Below are positions 18,276-27,202 of a stretch of DNA of 64,000 nucleotides, one piece after another (positions within the stretch are counted from its first letter, which is position 1; each line of letters starts with the position of its first letter). Origin of the DNA: Eubacteriales bacterium (GTDB lineage Bacteria; Bacillota; Clostridia; Lachnospirales; Lachnospiraceae); assembly GCA_030539055.1 (NCBI GenBank), contig JAUNSV010000002.1:32513-96512 (forward strand), in the 5' to 3' direction. The translations under genes were made by a program, and so were the position numbers. Under the pieces are notes generated by a model. It was not told the DNA's origin, ran no database searches, and worked only from the letters and a program-made list of their open reading frames with translations.

Positions 18276-19019
18276 TCAAGAGTCCATTTCTTTTAGCTTT
18301 TTTAGCATATCTAGTATAATTTCTCTTGTATACTTTCCTATATTTTTTTTATCTTCTATTTTCAATTCATTTATATCTATTGCTTCTCCAATTTGTACAT
18401 ACACTTTTGCTTTTTTAACTTTTGGAAAATGTTTTTCAAATAAATCATCTGTTTTATACATTGCTACGGGAATGATTTTACATCCTGTTTTTTTTGCTAC
18501 CTCGAATGATCCCTCTTTGAATGGAAGCATATCAAGTGGATTTTCATTTTTACACCTTGTTCCCTCTGCGAATATCCAAATTGAAATACCTTTTTTTACA
18601 GTTTCTATAGCATTTATTATTGTTTTAAACTCTTCTCTAATATTTCCTCTATTTATGAAAAGTCCATGAAGTTGTTTATTCCATGAGTTTAAAATAGGTA
18701 CTTTTGATATTTCTTTTTTTGCTATAAAACCTGTTGGTGCTTTTACTATGGTATAAGCAAGTAATGTATCTAGTTCTGATCTATGATTTGCTATATATAA
18801 ATATGTTTCATTTGTTTTAATATTTTGTTTACCATCTAAGTATAAATCAATACCTGTAATAAATAAAATAATATGTGATACTATTTTAACATATTTTAAT
18901 AATAATATATCTTTTATTTTAGTATTAAAAAATCCAATTAACAATATTATTAAGTAAAATATTTGACCTATTGTTGCAAATACAATCAAAAATAGTATTT
19001 CTATAATTAATCTAATCAT
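18276..19019 (-). CDS. plsC: 1-acyl-sn-glycerol-3-phosphate acyltransferase (PlsC family)
   Basis: Membrane-associated acyltransferase of 247 residues that transfers an acyl chain to lysophosphatidic acid to make phosphatidic acid. The catalytic motif NHRSELDT (HX4D), the glycerol-phosphate motif FAEGTRCKN and the later IPVAMYKTDD match the family. A long hydrophobic N-terminus of about 45 residues anchors it. The ATG follows GAGGG and lies 8 bp after the ABC permease stop. Its place in a surface-glycan cluster may be incidental, or it may act on another lipid. Confidence 0.85.
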   Translation of the reverse strand: MIRLIIEILFLIVFATIGQIFYLIILLIGFFNTKIKDILLLKYVKIVSHIILFITGIDLYLDGKQNIKTNETYLYIANHRSELDTLLAYTIVKAPTGFIAKKEISKVPILNSWNKQLHGLFINRGNIREEFKTIINAIETVKKGISIWIFAEGTRCKNENPLDMLPFKEGSFEVAKKTGCKIIPVAMYKTDDLFEKHFPKVKKAKVYVQIGEAIDINELKIEDKKNIGKYTREIILDMLKKLKEMDS

Positions 19020-19027
19020 TTTCCCTC

Positions 19028-19828
19028 TTATATTACATCAGCAAAATGCGGACGCAATTTTTTAAATGTCTTATAACCCAAAATAAATAAAATAATTGTT
19101 ATAAACCAAAAATAAATTGTAAGCACTAATTCATTATTGAATATATCTCCTATCATTGCTTTTCTATATCCTTTTACTATATAATAAAAAGGATTAAGTT
19201 TTATAAGAAGTACCACTATAGGTACTTTATCTATAAACATTGATTCATCGTACATTATAGGGCAAAGCCATATTCCAAATTGAATACATATACCAACTAT
19301 TTGCATCATATCTCTAAAAAACACAATTATAGAAGAAGTAAAATATCCTAATGCAAGAGAAAACATACCACAACAAAAAGAATAATATATTATCATTAGC
19401 ATATTTGTAGAAAAATGTTGTTTTGTAATTAAAAAAACTAAAAGCATTATTATAACAAAACAAGTATGCACCAATATTGCAGATAATAATTTTATAATTG
19501 GCAATAATTCTACTTTAAAAACTACTTTTTTTACTAAGAAATTATATTCAAGTAATGACGATGTTTCATGAACTAGTGCTTCTTGAAAGAAAAACCAAGG
19601 CACAATTCCTGGTATAAGCCAAATAACATATGGTACATTTGATACTGGTGGTGTAGCTCTAAATCCTATTTGAAAAATAAATGTATATATTAAAACTGTT
19701 ACTGTGGGTTGAATAAACATCCATAATACACCAAAATATGATCCCACAAATCTTTTTTTGAAATCATCTTTTGCAAGAATTATTAACATTTTTCTTTCTT
19801 TATATATTGTTGATATTAGTTCTATCAT
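19028..19828 (-). CDS. ABC-2 polysaccharide/teichoic acid exporter permease (TagG/RgpC-like)
   Basis: Membrane permease of 266 residues. Visible family features are LAKDDFKKRFVGSYFGVLWMFIQP at the N-terminus (in parts: KKRFVGSYFG, LWMFIQP), PGIVPWFFFQEAL, and the ending KKLRPHFADVI, a hallmark of O-antigen and teichoic acid exporters. Start ATG follows AAGGAC. The normal ATP-binding partner (TagH/RgpD/Wzt type) is not encoded next to it, where it is usually found. It shares an operon with a rhamnosyltransferase-like enzyme and a flippase, so it probably exports a surface glycan. Confidence 0.88.
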   Translation of the reverse strand: MIELISTIYKERKMLIILAKDDFKKRFVGSYFGVLWMFIQPTVTVLIYTFIFQIGFRATPPVSNVPYVIWLIPGIVPWFFFQEALVHETSSLLEYNFLVKKVVFKVELLPIIKLLSAILVHTCFVIIMLLVFLITKQHFSTNMLMIIYYSFCCGMFSLALGYFTSSIIVFFRDMMQIVGICIQFGIWLCPIMYDESMFIDKVPIVVLLIKLNPFYYIVKGYRKAMIGDIFNNELVLTIYFWFITIILFILGYKTFKKLRPHFADVI

Positions 19829-19841
19829 TTTTTGTCCTTAT

Positions 19842-20738
19842 TTAGTAATTATCAATATTATCAAAAAATAAAGGATTCATACTATATTTTTTGCATTTTT
19901 TAATACTAATACTTTTGTAATTTTTGCCTTTTTTGTATCCTAAATATTTACATAAAGAATAAATAAACAATTTGAAAATATTTATAATATCTAATTTTTT
20001 TAAAAAATAACAAAATGAATTTTTTACTAACTTCTTTCCCTCATTTATTGATGGAATTGAATCAAAATCTATTTTTATAGAGTATTTTCTTTTTTCTTCA
20101 TTCATCATACTTTGAGATACTCCAATATCAAAATTTCTTTTAAAATACTCTTCTAAAGTATAATTATGAGAATGATACACTTTTGCACTTGATTTGTAAA
20201 GCACCTTGTATCCACTTTGTATAGCTTTGTAAGCATAAAACATATCTTCATTTAATATTACATTATTTTCAAACCCACCTAAGCTTTCAAAAATATCTCT
20301 TTTATAAATTTGGCACACATTAGAGCAAAAATAATTTTTAATACCATATTTTGTTTCTGTATTTTTGTCTTTTATAATATCTTTATCGCCATAATTAAAT
20401 TCTCTTGTATATTTTTCTATTGCATTTGTATTGGGATAAGGGATTTGCCTTGCATATGCACAAGATATATTTTTATCACTATTAAGACCATTCAATAAGT
20501 TTTCTATCAAATACTCATTGTATGGAATAGCATCTTGCGTCATAAAAATAAAATAAGGGGAGGTTGTATTTTTTACTAATTCATTTCTTGATGTACCATG
20601 ATTAAATTCTTTTGGATCAATAGTTTCTTTTTCTACAATATTACATTTTATACTTTGCATTTTTAATGATTCTCTTAATGAAAAGTATTTTTCATTTGGT
20701 TTATAAAGCATTATGAAAACATCTATATTTGTATTCAC
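19842..20738 (-). CDS. Family 2 glycosyltransferase, rhamnosyltransferase-like
   Basis: Cytoplasmic GT-A glycosyltransferase of 298 residues. The pattern FNHGTSRNELVKNTTS, followed by FMTQDAIPYNE in place of the DxD site, and the later NEDMFYAYKAIQSGYKVLY with HSHNYTLEEYFKRNFDIG, is typical of rhamnosyltransferases of surface polysaccharide pathways. The start overlaps the flippase gene by 4 bp. It probably adds one sugar to a lipid-linked glycan that the neighbouring transporters move outward. The donor sugar is inferred from family likeness only. Confidence 0.85.
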   Translation of the reverse strand: MNTNIDVFIMLYKPNEKYFSLRESLKMQSIKCNIVEKETIDPKEFNHGTSRNELVKNTTSPYFIFMTQDAIPYNEYLIENLLNGLNSDKNISCAYARQIPYPNTNAIEKYTREFNYGDKDIIKDKNTETKYGIKNYFCSNVCQIYKRDIFESLGGFENNVILNEDMFYAYKAIQSGYKVLYKSSAKVYHSHNYTLEEYFKRNFDIGVSQSMMNEEKRKYSIKIDFDSIPSINEGKKLVKNSFCYFLKKLDIINIFKLFIYSLCKYLGYKKGKNYKSISIKKCKKYSMNPLFFDNIDNY

Positions 20739-21997
20739 ATTCTCTCCTCTTTAGTAATTGAAGATTCTTTCCAAAATAAAGCCAAAAATAATAATATCAT
20801 AATTGTAATATGTGCTATACTAGCACCTATTATACCATATTCATTCACAAAATATAATGATAAACAAATTGATAAAATAAATATAAAAATATAAATATAT
20901 AATATTGATTTTTGTTTATTTTTTATTACTAAAATATAATATGCTAATGAAGACAATGAATAAAACATTCCTGCTATAGTTGAAAGAATAATAATTATTT
21001 TAGATGTGTTATGCATATCTTTATATGCATAAGAAGTAAAATAATCTAATATTGGTAATGATATTTTTAAACTTAAACTAATAATTAATAAAAGCAAAAG
21101 TGAAAGCATAATTATTTGAGTATACACTTTTTTTCTTAAGTTTTTATATTCCTTATTGCTTTTTGAATGATAAAATGATGACAACGCTCCTATATGTGGT
21201 CTAATAATAAAACTTGCAAAAACAAATAATAATGAAGATGGCATAAAATATATTGCATAATATCCATTTTGTATGTCGCCTAAAATGTATTCGATTGTAT
21301 ATTTGCTTATAGCGAATATAAAAAAATCTAAAAATATTGTTAAAAATAATGGAAGACTTTCTTTAAATAAATTTTTAATTTTATTTTGATTATATTTCAA
21401 ATCATCAAAAAGAAACTTCTTATTAAAACTTGTAATATATGCTACAAGAATTTTCGCAATTAATGCTAAAATAATAGAAATAAATAAATTTTTAAATAAA
21501 ATAATACTTGTTATTAATACAAAATCATATATTATTATTCTAAAAAAAATAGCTTTTCCTGTTAGGTCTAACCTATTCTTTCTTTGCATTTCGCAATCAT
21601 ATACATCCATAAATCCCTCAAAAATATTATTGCTTGATAAAATAAACAATATAAGGATTTTTTTTAAAGAATAGTCATTAAATAAAAAACAAGATATTAA
21701 AAAAATAAATAAAATTAAAATTGATGCTAGAGATGTACACTCTCTATGTTTTTTATACTCAAAAAAAGAATATTGTTTTTCTATATCTGCAATATGAAGA
21801 GATCTTACACCAAAGTATGACAAAATAAAAAAATGCTGTCCCAAAGTAGAAAATCCATAATTAAAAATACCCCCCTCTTCTTTTCCAATAAAACTAACTA
21901 CTACCATTGTAAGTAGTATAGAAGAAAAAGCATATGTAAAAGAACCTATAGCGTACCAAAATGTGTTCTTGTTTAATTTAATTTTAATTTTATTCAC
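20735..21997 (-). CDS. Polysaccharide flippase (Wzx/PST-like, MOP superfamily)
   Basis: Polytopic membrane protein of 420 residues with about 12 to 14 hydrophobic helices. The opening NTFWYAIGSFTYAFSS and NYGFSTLGQHFFILSYFG match the PST/Wzx group. It would flip lipid-linked saccharides across the membrane. The only usable start is a GTG at 21995-21997, with a stop four codons further upstream and no Shine-Dalgarno sequence in the very short region before it. First gene of the eleven-gene minus-strand cluster, divergent from the L,D-transpeptidase with only 32 bp between them. Confidence 0.87.
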   Translation of the reverse strand: MNKIKIKLNKNTFWYAIGSFTYAFSSILLTMVVVSFIGKEEGGIFNYGFSTLGQHFFILSYFGVRSLHIADIEKQYSFFEYKKHRECTSLASILILFIFLISCFLFNDYSLKKILILFILSSNNIFEGFMDVYDCEMQRKNRLDLTGKAIFFRIIIYDFVLITSIILFKNLFISIILALIAKILVAYITSFNKKFLFDDLKYNQNKIKNLFKESLPLFLTIFLDFFIFAISKYTIEYILGDIQNGYYAIYFMPSSLLFVFASFIIRPHIGALSSFYHSKSNKEYKNLRKKVYTQIIMLSLLLLLIISLSLKISLPILDYFTSYAYKDMHNTSKIIIILSTIAGMFYSLSSLAYYILVIKNKQKSILYIYIFIFILSICLSLYFVNEYGIIGASIAHITIMILLFLALFWKESSITKEERM

Positions 21998-22021
21998 TTT
22001 TTTAATTTTTTATGATATAAT
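21993..22021 (+). promoter_or_regulatory. Predicted promoter of the L,D-transpeptidase gene, overlapping the divergent flippase start
   Basis: TTCACT (21993-21998), a 17-bp spacer and TATAAT (22016-22021). The ATG begins nine bases after the -10 box, so the transcript would be nearly leaderless. A TATCAT-like -10 for the opposite gene overlaps it at 22012-22017 on the minus strand. Confidence 0.45.
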
Positions 22022-22029
22022 TTTTTTTT

Positions 22030-22968
22030 ATGAGATATGTTGTTTTTCAAAAAATAAATATTTTATTAATAATAATTTTAATAACTACTATTTCATATGG
22101 TGCAACTGTAAGCGCATCTAATGATTATGATATTCCTGCAAGTGAAGAAGAAATTACATATGAAGAAAATGGTGTCATATATCACTCTGCAAAAATATAT
22201 AATCCTATACATTATGTTATCAAATTCGACCAAAATGCAAATTATATTTTTCCTACCACAAAAGATGGTTTAAAATCATTGTATGATGAAAAATTCACTT
22301 TGTCTCATAATGCATTGAGTGGTACACAAATCTTTTCGGAGGGCTGGCATAAGTTAGATGGGTATAATTTTTATTTTAATGAAGATGGCGAGCTTATTCA
22401 AGATGTAAGATATATGTTTGAAGATACCACAAATTACTTAGTTGCTGTAAATAAAAAAGAAAATTGTGTTACTATATTTACTCTTGATTATGAGGGTTTT
22501 TATACTATTCCACTTGTTTCTTTTATAGTTTCTTGTGGAGACAGAACACCTGTTGGTTTGTTTTCATCAAGGGAACATATGGATTGGAAACTTATGTATC
22601 ATGATATATATACAAAATATTCTACTAGAATAGTAAATCATTTTTTATTTCACTCTTGTCTTTATAATGAAATGGATAATTTTGCTTTTAGACCAGAAAG
22701 CTATAATACTTTAGGCACTAAGCAAAGCGGTGGCTGTATTCGTATGCAAGGCAAGGATTGCTATTGGATATATAACAATATTCATACTGGAACTCCAGTT
22801 TTGGTTTATGAAAGTGATGTTCCTGGTCCATTTGATATGCCTCGAATCGAACGGATATTAGAACCTTATGAAACATACGATCCTACAGATCCAGATGTTA
22901 CTTTAGCAAGTATTAGTCAACTTATACACCCTCTTGCTACTACAAATCCAGAATCACTTGGAAAATGA
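22030..22968 (+). CDS. Secreted L,D-transpeptidase (YkuD family) with a wall-binding-like repeat
   Basis: Exported enzyme of 312 residues that would cross-link peptidoglycan or attach proteins to it. An N-terminal signal ends around TVSAS. At about residues 108-128 is GWHKLDGYNFYFNEDGEL, matching the choline/glucan-binding repeat pattern. The YkuD domain follows: NYLVAVNKKENCVTIF, VSCGDRTPVGLF, FLFHSC, and the catalytic QSGGCIRMQGKDCYWIY. The usual SHGC reads SGGC, but the catalytic Cys and the Arg are kept. The ATG has only T residues before it and no ribosome site, and no alternative in-frame start preserves the signal peptide. The end overlaps the convergent pantothenate kinase gene by 52 bp. 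Confidence 0.87.
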   Translation: MRYVVFQKINILLIIILITTISYGATVSASNDYDIPASEEEITYEENGVIYHSAKIYNPIHYVIKFDQNANYIFPTTKDGLKSLYDEKFTLSHNALSGTQIFSEGWHKLDGYNFYFNEDGELIQDVRYMFEDTTNYLVAVNKKENCVTIFTLDYEGFYTIPLVSFIVSCGDRTPVGLFSSREHMDWKLMYHDIYTKYSTRIVNHFLFHSCLYNEMDNFAFRPESYNTLGTKQSGGCIRMQGKDCYWIYNNIHTGTPVLVYESDVPGPFDMPRIERILEPYETYDPTDPDVTLASISQLIHPLATTNPESLGK

Positions 22969-23708
22969 GCTATTTTATTATACATATTGATTACTTTATT
23001 AATTATACTTTTTGCTAAGTCATTATCTATAGCATTACCTATAAAAATAATATCTTTTACATCTTCTGTTATTGATGCAAGTGATGCCATAACAGCAATG
23101 CTTTGATAAACCATATTAAATATTCCAGCTGCTTTATCATTAGAATTTGCTTTATTTATTTTACCAAAGTTTGAGCAAACTAAATCTCCTGTAAGATTAC
23201 CAATATTATTTTTACTTATATCTTTAATAAGTAAATCTACATTGTCTGTACTTCCAAGTAAGGCTTTTTCATATATTTTTTCAAATGACTCTCCATTATT
23301 TAGTCCAATAATAGTGCCACCACCAAGACCTGACCCTCCTATATGCTTGAATAAATTGTCTTTTACAAAAATGAATGTTGTACCAGTACCACAATTAACT
23401 ACAATTGCTTTTTTTAAGCCAGTGGCCTTTTGTGCTCCTATTTTTGCCGCTTCAAATTCTCCAATAAGAACAGGTTTTATATCAAAAATTTTTTCTTCTA
23501 TAAATGACGATTTTGCACCAGTTAATCGTATTTCTTTTATATCTTGCAATTGAATTGAATTCTCTTCCAAAATTATTTTTATACATTTTTCGATTTCTTT
23601 AGAAGAAACTATATCTACTACATTCTTTTTTATTTGTATTATTTCTTCATCTTCTTTTTTTGCAACTAATTTTAATAAAGTTGCACCTATATCTATCCCT
23701 ATTATCAT
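22917..23708 (-). CDS. coaW: Type II pantothenate kinase
   Basis: First enzyme of coenzyme A synthesis, 263 residues, of the acetate/sugar-kinase/actin-like fold. Motifs are GIDIGATLLKLV (phosphate loop), EFEAAKIGAQKATG, VVNCGTGTTFIFV and HIGGSGLGGGTIIGL, all matching the CoaW/type II family found in staphylococci and many Clostridia. The length is typical. Starts one base before the PrsA-like gene's stop and is last in the recN-containing cluster. Its C-terminal 17 codons are antisense to the L,D-transpeptidase gene. Confidence 0.88.
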   Translation of the reverse strand: MIIGIDIGATLLKLVAKKEDEEIIQIKKNVVDIVSSKEIEKCIKIILEENSIQLQDIKEIRLTGAKSSFIEEKIFDIKPVLIGEFEAAKIGAQKATGLKKAIVVNCGTGTTFIFVKDNLFKHIGGSGLGGGTIIGLNNGESFEKIYEKALLGSTDNVDLLIKDISKNNIGNLTGDLVCSNFGKINKANSNDKAAGIFNMVYQSIAVMASLASITEDVKDIIFIGNAIDNDLAKSIINKVINMYNKIAHFPSDSGFVVARGCIS

Positions 23709-24680
23709 TTAACCTCCAAAATATTTATCAAATAATGATATAAAATTGTTTGCTTTACAATTATTTTCTACAGAAATAGAAATTTCTTTCCAGTATTGTT
23801 CTTTTAAATATATTAAATGATTTTCTTTAAATTTATCATATTGTTCATCAAAAGCAATTTGCCTTATAGCTTTTATTAAATCTTCTCTTCTTCTTTTTGT
23901 TTCTTCCTCTTTGTATCCATTTGTACATTTAAAAATATAATAATACCCTTGGCTAGATAATACATCACTTATTTCTCCTGTATTCAAATAGAATACTTCT
24001 GGAAAAAGAGTCGACATTTCATCTCCACGTTGTATTTGATATGTTGTTACTATATCCTCTGAATATTGTTTTGCATAATATGAAAAAGAAACTCCCTTGC
24101 TACCTACTTTTTCTCTTATGTCATTTGCTTCTTCCAACGTTTTTAATTTGATTTGCTCTACTTCTATAACTTTTGCTTCTGATACACTTATATCATCATT
24201 TGCTCCTTGAATAAGTATTTCTGATGTTTTGTATGCTTTATAATATTCATTATATAAATTTTGTACATCTTCCTCTGTGCATCCAATATATGATAAATCA
24301 TCCTCTGTTAGCGAGTTATAATATTCTTTTGATACTTCTTCTATCTTTTTTTTGTCATCTGCAGAAGCTGCAATTTGATCTGATGTAAATATTAAATTGG
24401 TGGTCATTATTTTTACTACGCACTCTTTTATATTTTGAATTATATAATCTTCGTATGTTGTTCCCTCTTCTGTACCACTTAATGACCAAATATCTTTTCC
24501 AAAAGAATTCTCAAAAGCATTTTTTTCTTCTGCAACTAAAATCATAACCATACCTTTTGACCATTCATTTACTTGAATTACTGGATTTGGTATTTCGACA
24601 CCTGTACAAGAGGATGCAGTTATAGAAACAATCAAAATATTTATTATGAATAATAATTTTTTTACAAATTTATATTTCAT
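23709..24680 (-). CDS. PrsA-like lipoprotein, parvulin-type peptidyl-prolyl isomerase
   Basis: Exported foldase-type lipoprotein of 323 residues. The N-terminus is a lipoprotein signal ending TASSC. The central parvulin-like region reads VEQIKLKTLEEANDIR, FSYYAKQYSED, TLFPEVFYLNTGEISDVL and GYYYIFKC, the usual order in PrsA/PpiC. It would help exported proteins fold at the membrane-wall interface. The ATG overlaps the upstream stop by 4 bp (ATGA). Active-site residues of parvulins are only partly visible, so isomerase activity is uncertain. Confidence 0.82.
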   Translation of the reverse strand: MKYKFVKKLLFIINILIVSITASSCTGVEIPNPVIQVNEWSKGMVMILVAEEKNAFENSFGKDIWSLSGTEEGTTYEDYIIQNIKECVVKIMTTNLIFTSDQIAASADDKKKIEEVSKEYYNSLTEDDLSYIGCTEEDVQNLYNEYYKAYKTSEILIQGANDDISVSEAKVIEVEQIKLKTLEEANDIREKVGSKGVSFSYYAKQYSEDIVTTYQIQRGDEMSTLFPEVFYLNTGEISDVLSSQGYYYIFKCTNGYKEEETKRRREDLIKAIRQIAFDEQYDKFKENHLIYLKEQYWKEISISVENNCKANNFISLFDKYFGG

Positions 24681-25129
24681 TTTATAACCATTATCCCTAT
24701 AATAGAAACTATAAGCCCAACCATTGCACCTACTACGACTTGAAAAGGTGTGTGCCCAACATACTCTTTTAAGCGTCGTTCAAACTCTTCATCTGAGGTT
24801 GCAAAAATTGGATTCTCTAATATTTTATTTATTACTTTTGCTTGCTCTCCAGTTTCATATCTTACTCCCACTGCATCGTGTATTACTACTATAGCAAAAA
24901 TAAATGAAATTGCAAATTCTGCTGAATTCATCCCTTGAATGTACGATGTTGTTACCATAAGAGCAACTACAGTTGCTGTATGTGATGATGGCATACCACC
25001 TGCACCAATTATTCTTTTCAAATCAAAAGAATGATTTACTCTGATTTCAACTATGACTTTTAATACTCCTGCTACTAACCAAGAAATTGCAGAAATAATT
25101 AGTATTTTATTTTGCATTAATTCTTCCAT
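24677..25129 (-). CDS. Divergent PAP2 family protein (YuiD-like)
   Basis: Membrane protein of 150 residues, or 146 from the second ATG at 25117. It carries GAGGMPSSHTATVVAL, FAIVVIHDAVGVRYETGEQA, and EYVGHTPFQVVVGAMVG, typical of the DUF212/YuiD family related to acid phosphatases (PSSHT and the GHT segment echo PAP2 motifs). Its physiological role is not established. The first ATG overlaps the recN stop (TAATG), which suggests translational coupling; the second has a GGAAG site. Confidence 0.85.
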   Translation of the reverse strand: MEELMQNKILIISAISWLVAGVLKVIVEIRVNHSFDLKRIIGAGGMPSSHTATVVALMVTTSYIQGMNSAEFAISFIFAIVVIHDAVGVRYETGEQAKVINKILENPIFATSDEEFERRLKEYVGHTPFQVVVGAMVGLIVSIIGIMVIK

Positions 25130-26742
25130 TACTCTTTTCTTTCTATCTTGTTTTTCATTTCTTTTGCATTTTTCAATGCACTTTCTGTTAATTCTCCACT
25201 TGACATAAGTCTTGCTATTTCTTTTATTTCTTCTTCATAATTTAATTTTTTAATAATAGTATATGTATGCCCCTCACTTACTTCTTTTTTTATTTCATAA
25301 TGAGATTGTGCTTTAGCTGCTATTTGGGGGAGATGAGTTATACAAATTATTTGTCTATTTTGTGCTATTTTATATAATTTATTTGCTACTTTTGCTGCTG
25401 TGATACCAGAAATTCCTTGATCTATTTCATCAAATATTAATGTATTAGTGTCATCCATATTTGCAAGTATCGTTTTTATAGATAACATTATTCTCGATAA
25501 CTCTCCACCAGATGCTATTTCTGTAAGTGGCTTTAAAGGTTCCCCTACATTTAGAGATATATAAAAATTAATTGTATCAAAACCATTTTTTGTAATAATA
25601 TCTTTTTGTTTAAACTCAATTTCAAATTTTACATCTAGGAAACCTAAATCTTTTAATTCTAAAATTAATTCTCTTTCGAAATTTTTTGATGTTTTTTTTC
25701 TTTCATTTGATAATACCTTTGCTATTTCATATAATTCACTTTTAATTTTTGCTATTTTTTCATTGCATTTTTTTTTAGCATTTTCGTAATCTTCCAATTT
25801 TTTTAATTTTTCGGATTTTTCATTATATTTTTCTAATGTTTTTTCTACATTTCCACCATTCTTCATTGTGATACTTCTTATTAGATTAAGTCTATTTTCT
25901 ATTTGTGTAAACTCTTCTTCATTAATATCATATGATTCCAATATGGAGTCTAGCTCTTTTTCTGTGTCTTCCAATATTTGATTCGCATCATTCAAGCTAT
26001 CATAAATATTTGTAAGTGAAGCATCATATTTTAATACATTATTTATTTCCTTTTGAGCTAAAGAAATATTTTGTTCAGATAAAATGTTTTTTGCATTATT
26101 TATACTGTTTATTATATTTGTTGACTTGGCATATTTTTTATATTTTGCTTCTAGCTCTTCTTCTTCTCCAACTTTCAAATTTGCTTCTTCTATTTCTTCT
26201 ATTTCATATTTTAATAAATCCATCTCTCTTATGCGAAGATTTTCATCCATATTAAAAAATTCTAGTTCGCTTAAAACACTTTTATACAATTCATATTTTT
26301 CAGCTACTTTTGTTTTTAGTGGCTCTATTATATTTTTATTGTATTTATCTATAAAATCTATGTGCTTTGAATCTAAACGCAAATCTTCAGAGTCGTGTTG
26401 GCCATATATATCTATTAATTTTGATGTATACTCTTTTAACTCTGCTAGTGTTACATTCTCTCCATTTATTTTTGCACTTGATTTTTCTTTGCTTATGGTT
26501 CTTTTTATTATTATATTATCTTCGTATTCTTTTTGTGTGAATACTAATTCTACACTTGTTTCTTTGTTTTCATCTTTAATCAATTCTTTATTTGCTCTTT
26601 TTCCCAAACAAAGATTGATTGAACCTAGTAAAATTGATTTACCTGCTCCTGTTTCACCTGTCAAAATATTCAAATTTTTATTAAATTCCACATTTGCTTC
26701 TTCTATAAGAGCTAAATTTTTAACATGGATTTCTTGTAACAT
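25129..26742 (-). CDS. recN: DNA repair protein RecN
   Basis: SMC-like ATPase of 537 residues acting in double-strand break repair. The N-terminal ATPase half has ILTGETGAGKSILLGSI (Walker A). A long coiled coil spans about residues 150-360, and the C-terminal half has ASGGELSRIMLSIK (signature), TLIFDEIDQGISG (Walker B) and ITHLPQIAAKA. The gene follows argR by 3 bp, the standard order in Firmicutes. The downstream spoIVB and spo0A genes usually seen in spore-forming relatives are absent, replaced by a YuiD-like gene. Confidence 0.95.
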   Translation of the reverse strand: MLQEIHVKNLALIEEANVEFNKNLNILTGETGAGKSILLGSINLCLGKRANKELIKDENKETSVELVFTQKEYEDNIIIKRTISKEKSSAKINGENVTLAELKEYTSKLIDIYGQHDSEDLRLDSKHIDFIDKYNKNIIEPLKTKVAEKYELYKSVLSELEFFNMDENLRIREMDLLKYEIEEIEEANLKVGEEEELEAKYKKYAKSTNIINSINNAKNILSEQNISLAQKEINNVLKYDASLTNIYDSLNDANQILEDTEKELDSILESYDINEEEFTQIENRLNLIRSITMKNGGNVEKTLEKYNEKSEKLKKLEDYENAKKKCNEKIAKIKSELYEIAKVLSNERKKTSKNFERELILELKDLGFLDVKFEIEFKQKDIITKNGFDTINFYISLNVGEPLKPLTEIASGGELSRIMLSIKTILANMDDTNTLIFDEIDQGISGITAAKVANKLYKIAQNRQIICITHLPQIAAKAQSHYEIKKEVSEGHTYTIIKKLNYEEEIKEIARLMSSGELTESALKNAKEMKNKIERKE

Positions 26743-26745
26743 TTC

Positions 26746-27192
26746 TTACCTCAACAATAATTGAAATTTGTTTTTTAAAATCATTGTTTTGTCTTCGTTT
26801 TTTGATATACACATTATTGTATCATCTCCAGCAATAGAACCAACTATCTCCTCTAATTCCATTTTGTCTATTGCTGCTGCAGCTGCATTTGCCATACCAG
26901 AAAGAGTTTTAATAACTAAAATATTCATTGCTATTTCCATATGTAGCACACAATCTTTTAATATGCGTACATATTTTTGATCAAATGTTTGAGTGTCTTT
27001 CAATATTACATACTTTTGAGTTCCTCTTTCTGTAGGTACTTTTGTTAATTTTAATCTATTTATATCTCTTGAAACAGTTGCTTGAGTTACTTTGAATCCC
27101 TCTTTATGTAGCAAGTCTACCAATTCCTCTTGCGTTTCAATATCTTTTATTCTAACAAGCTCTATTATTTTTTCATGCCTTGAATTTTTCAT
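26746..27192 (-). CDS. argR: Arginine repressor
   Basis: Transcription regulator of 148 residues controlling arginine synthesis and catabolism. The winged helix is RHEKIIELVRIKDIETQEEL and TQATVSRDINRLKLTKVPT (parts of residues 4-60). The C-terminal hexamerisation and arginine-binding domain includes LSGMANAAAAAIDKM and GSIAGDDTIMCI, close to the usual GTIAGDDT. ATG follows AGGAGGG. Likely targets in this window are argH (34.0 kb) and argG (47.0 kb), although no convincing ARG box was seen. Confidence 0.95.
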   Translation of the reverse strand: MKNSRHEKIIELVRIKDIETQEELVDLLHKEGFKVTQATVSRDINRLKLTKVPTERGTQKYVILKDTQTFDQKYVRILKDCVLHMEIAMNILVIKTLSGMANAAAAAIDKMELEEIVGSIAGDDTIMCISKNEDKTMILKNKFQLLLR

Positions 27193-27202
27193 TAATCCCT
27201 CC

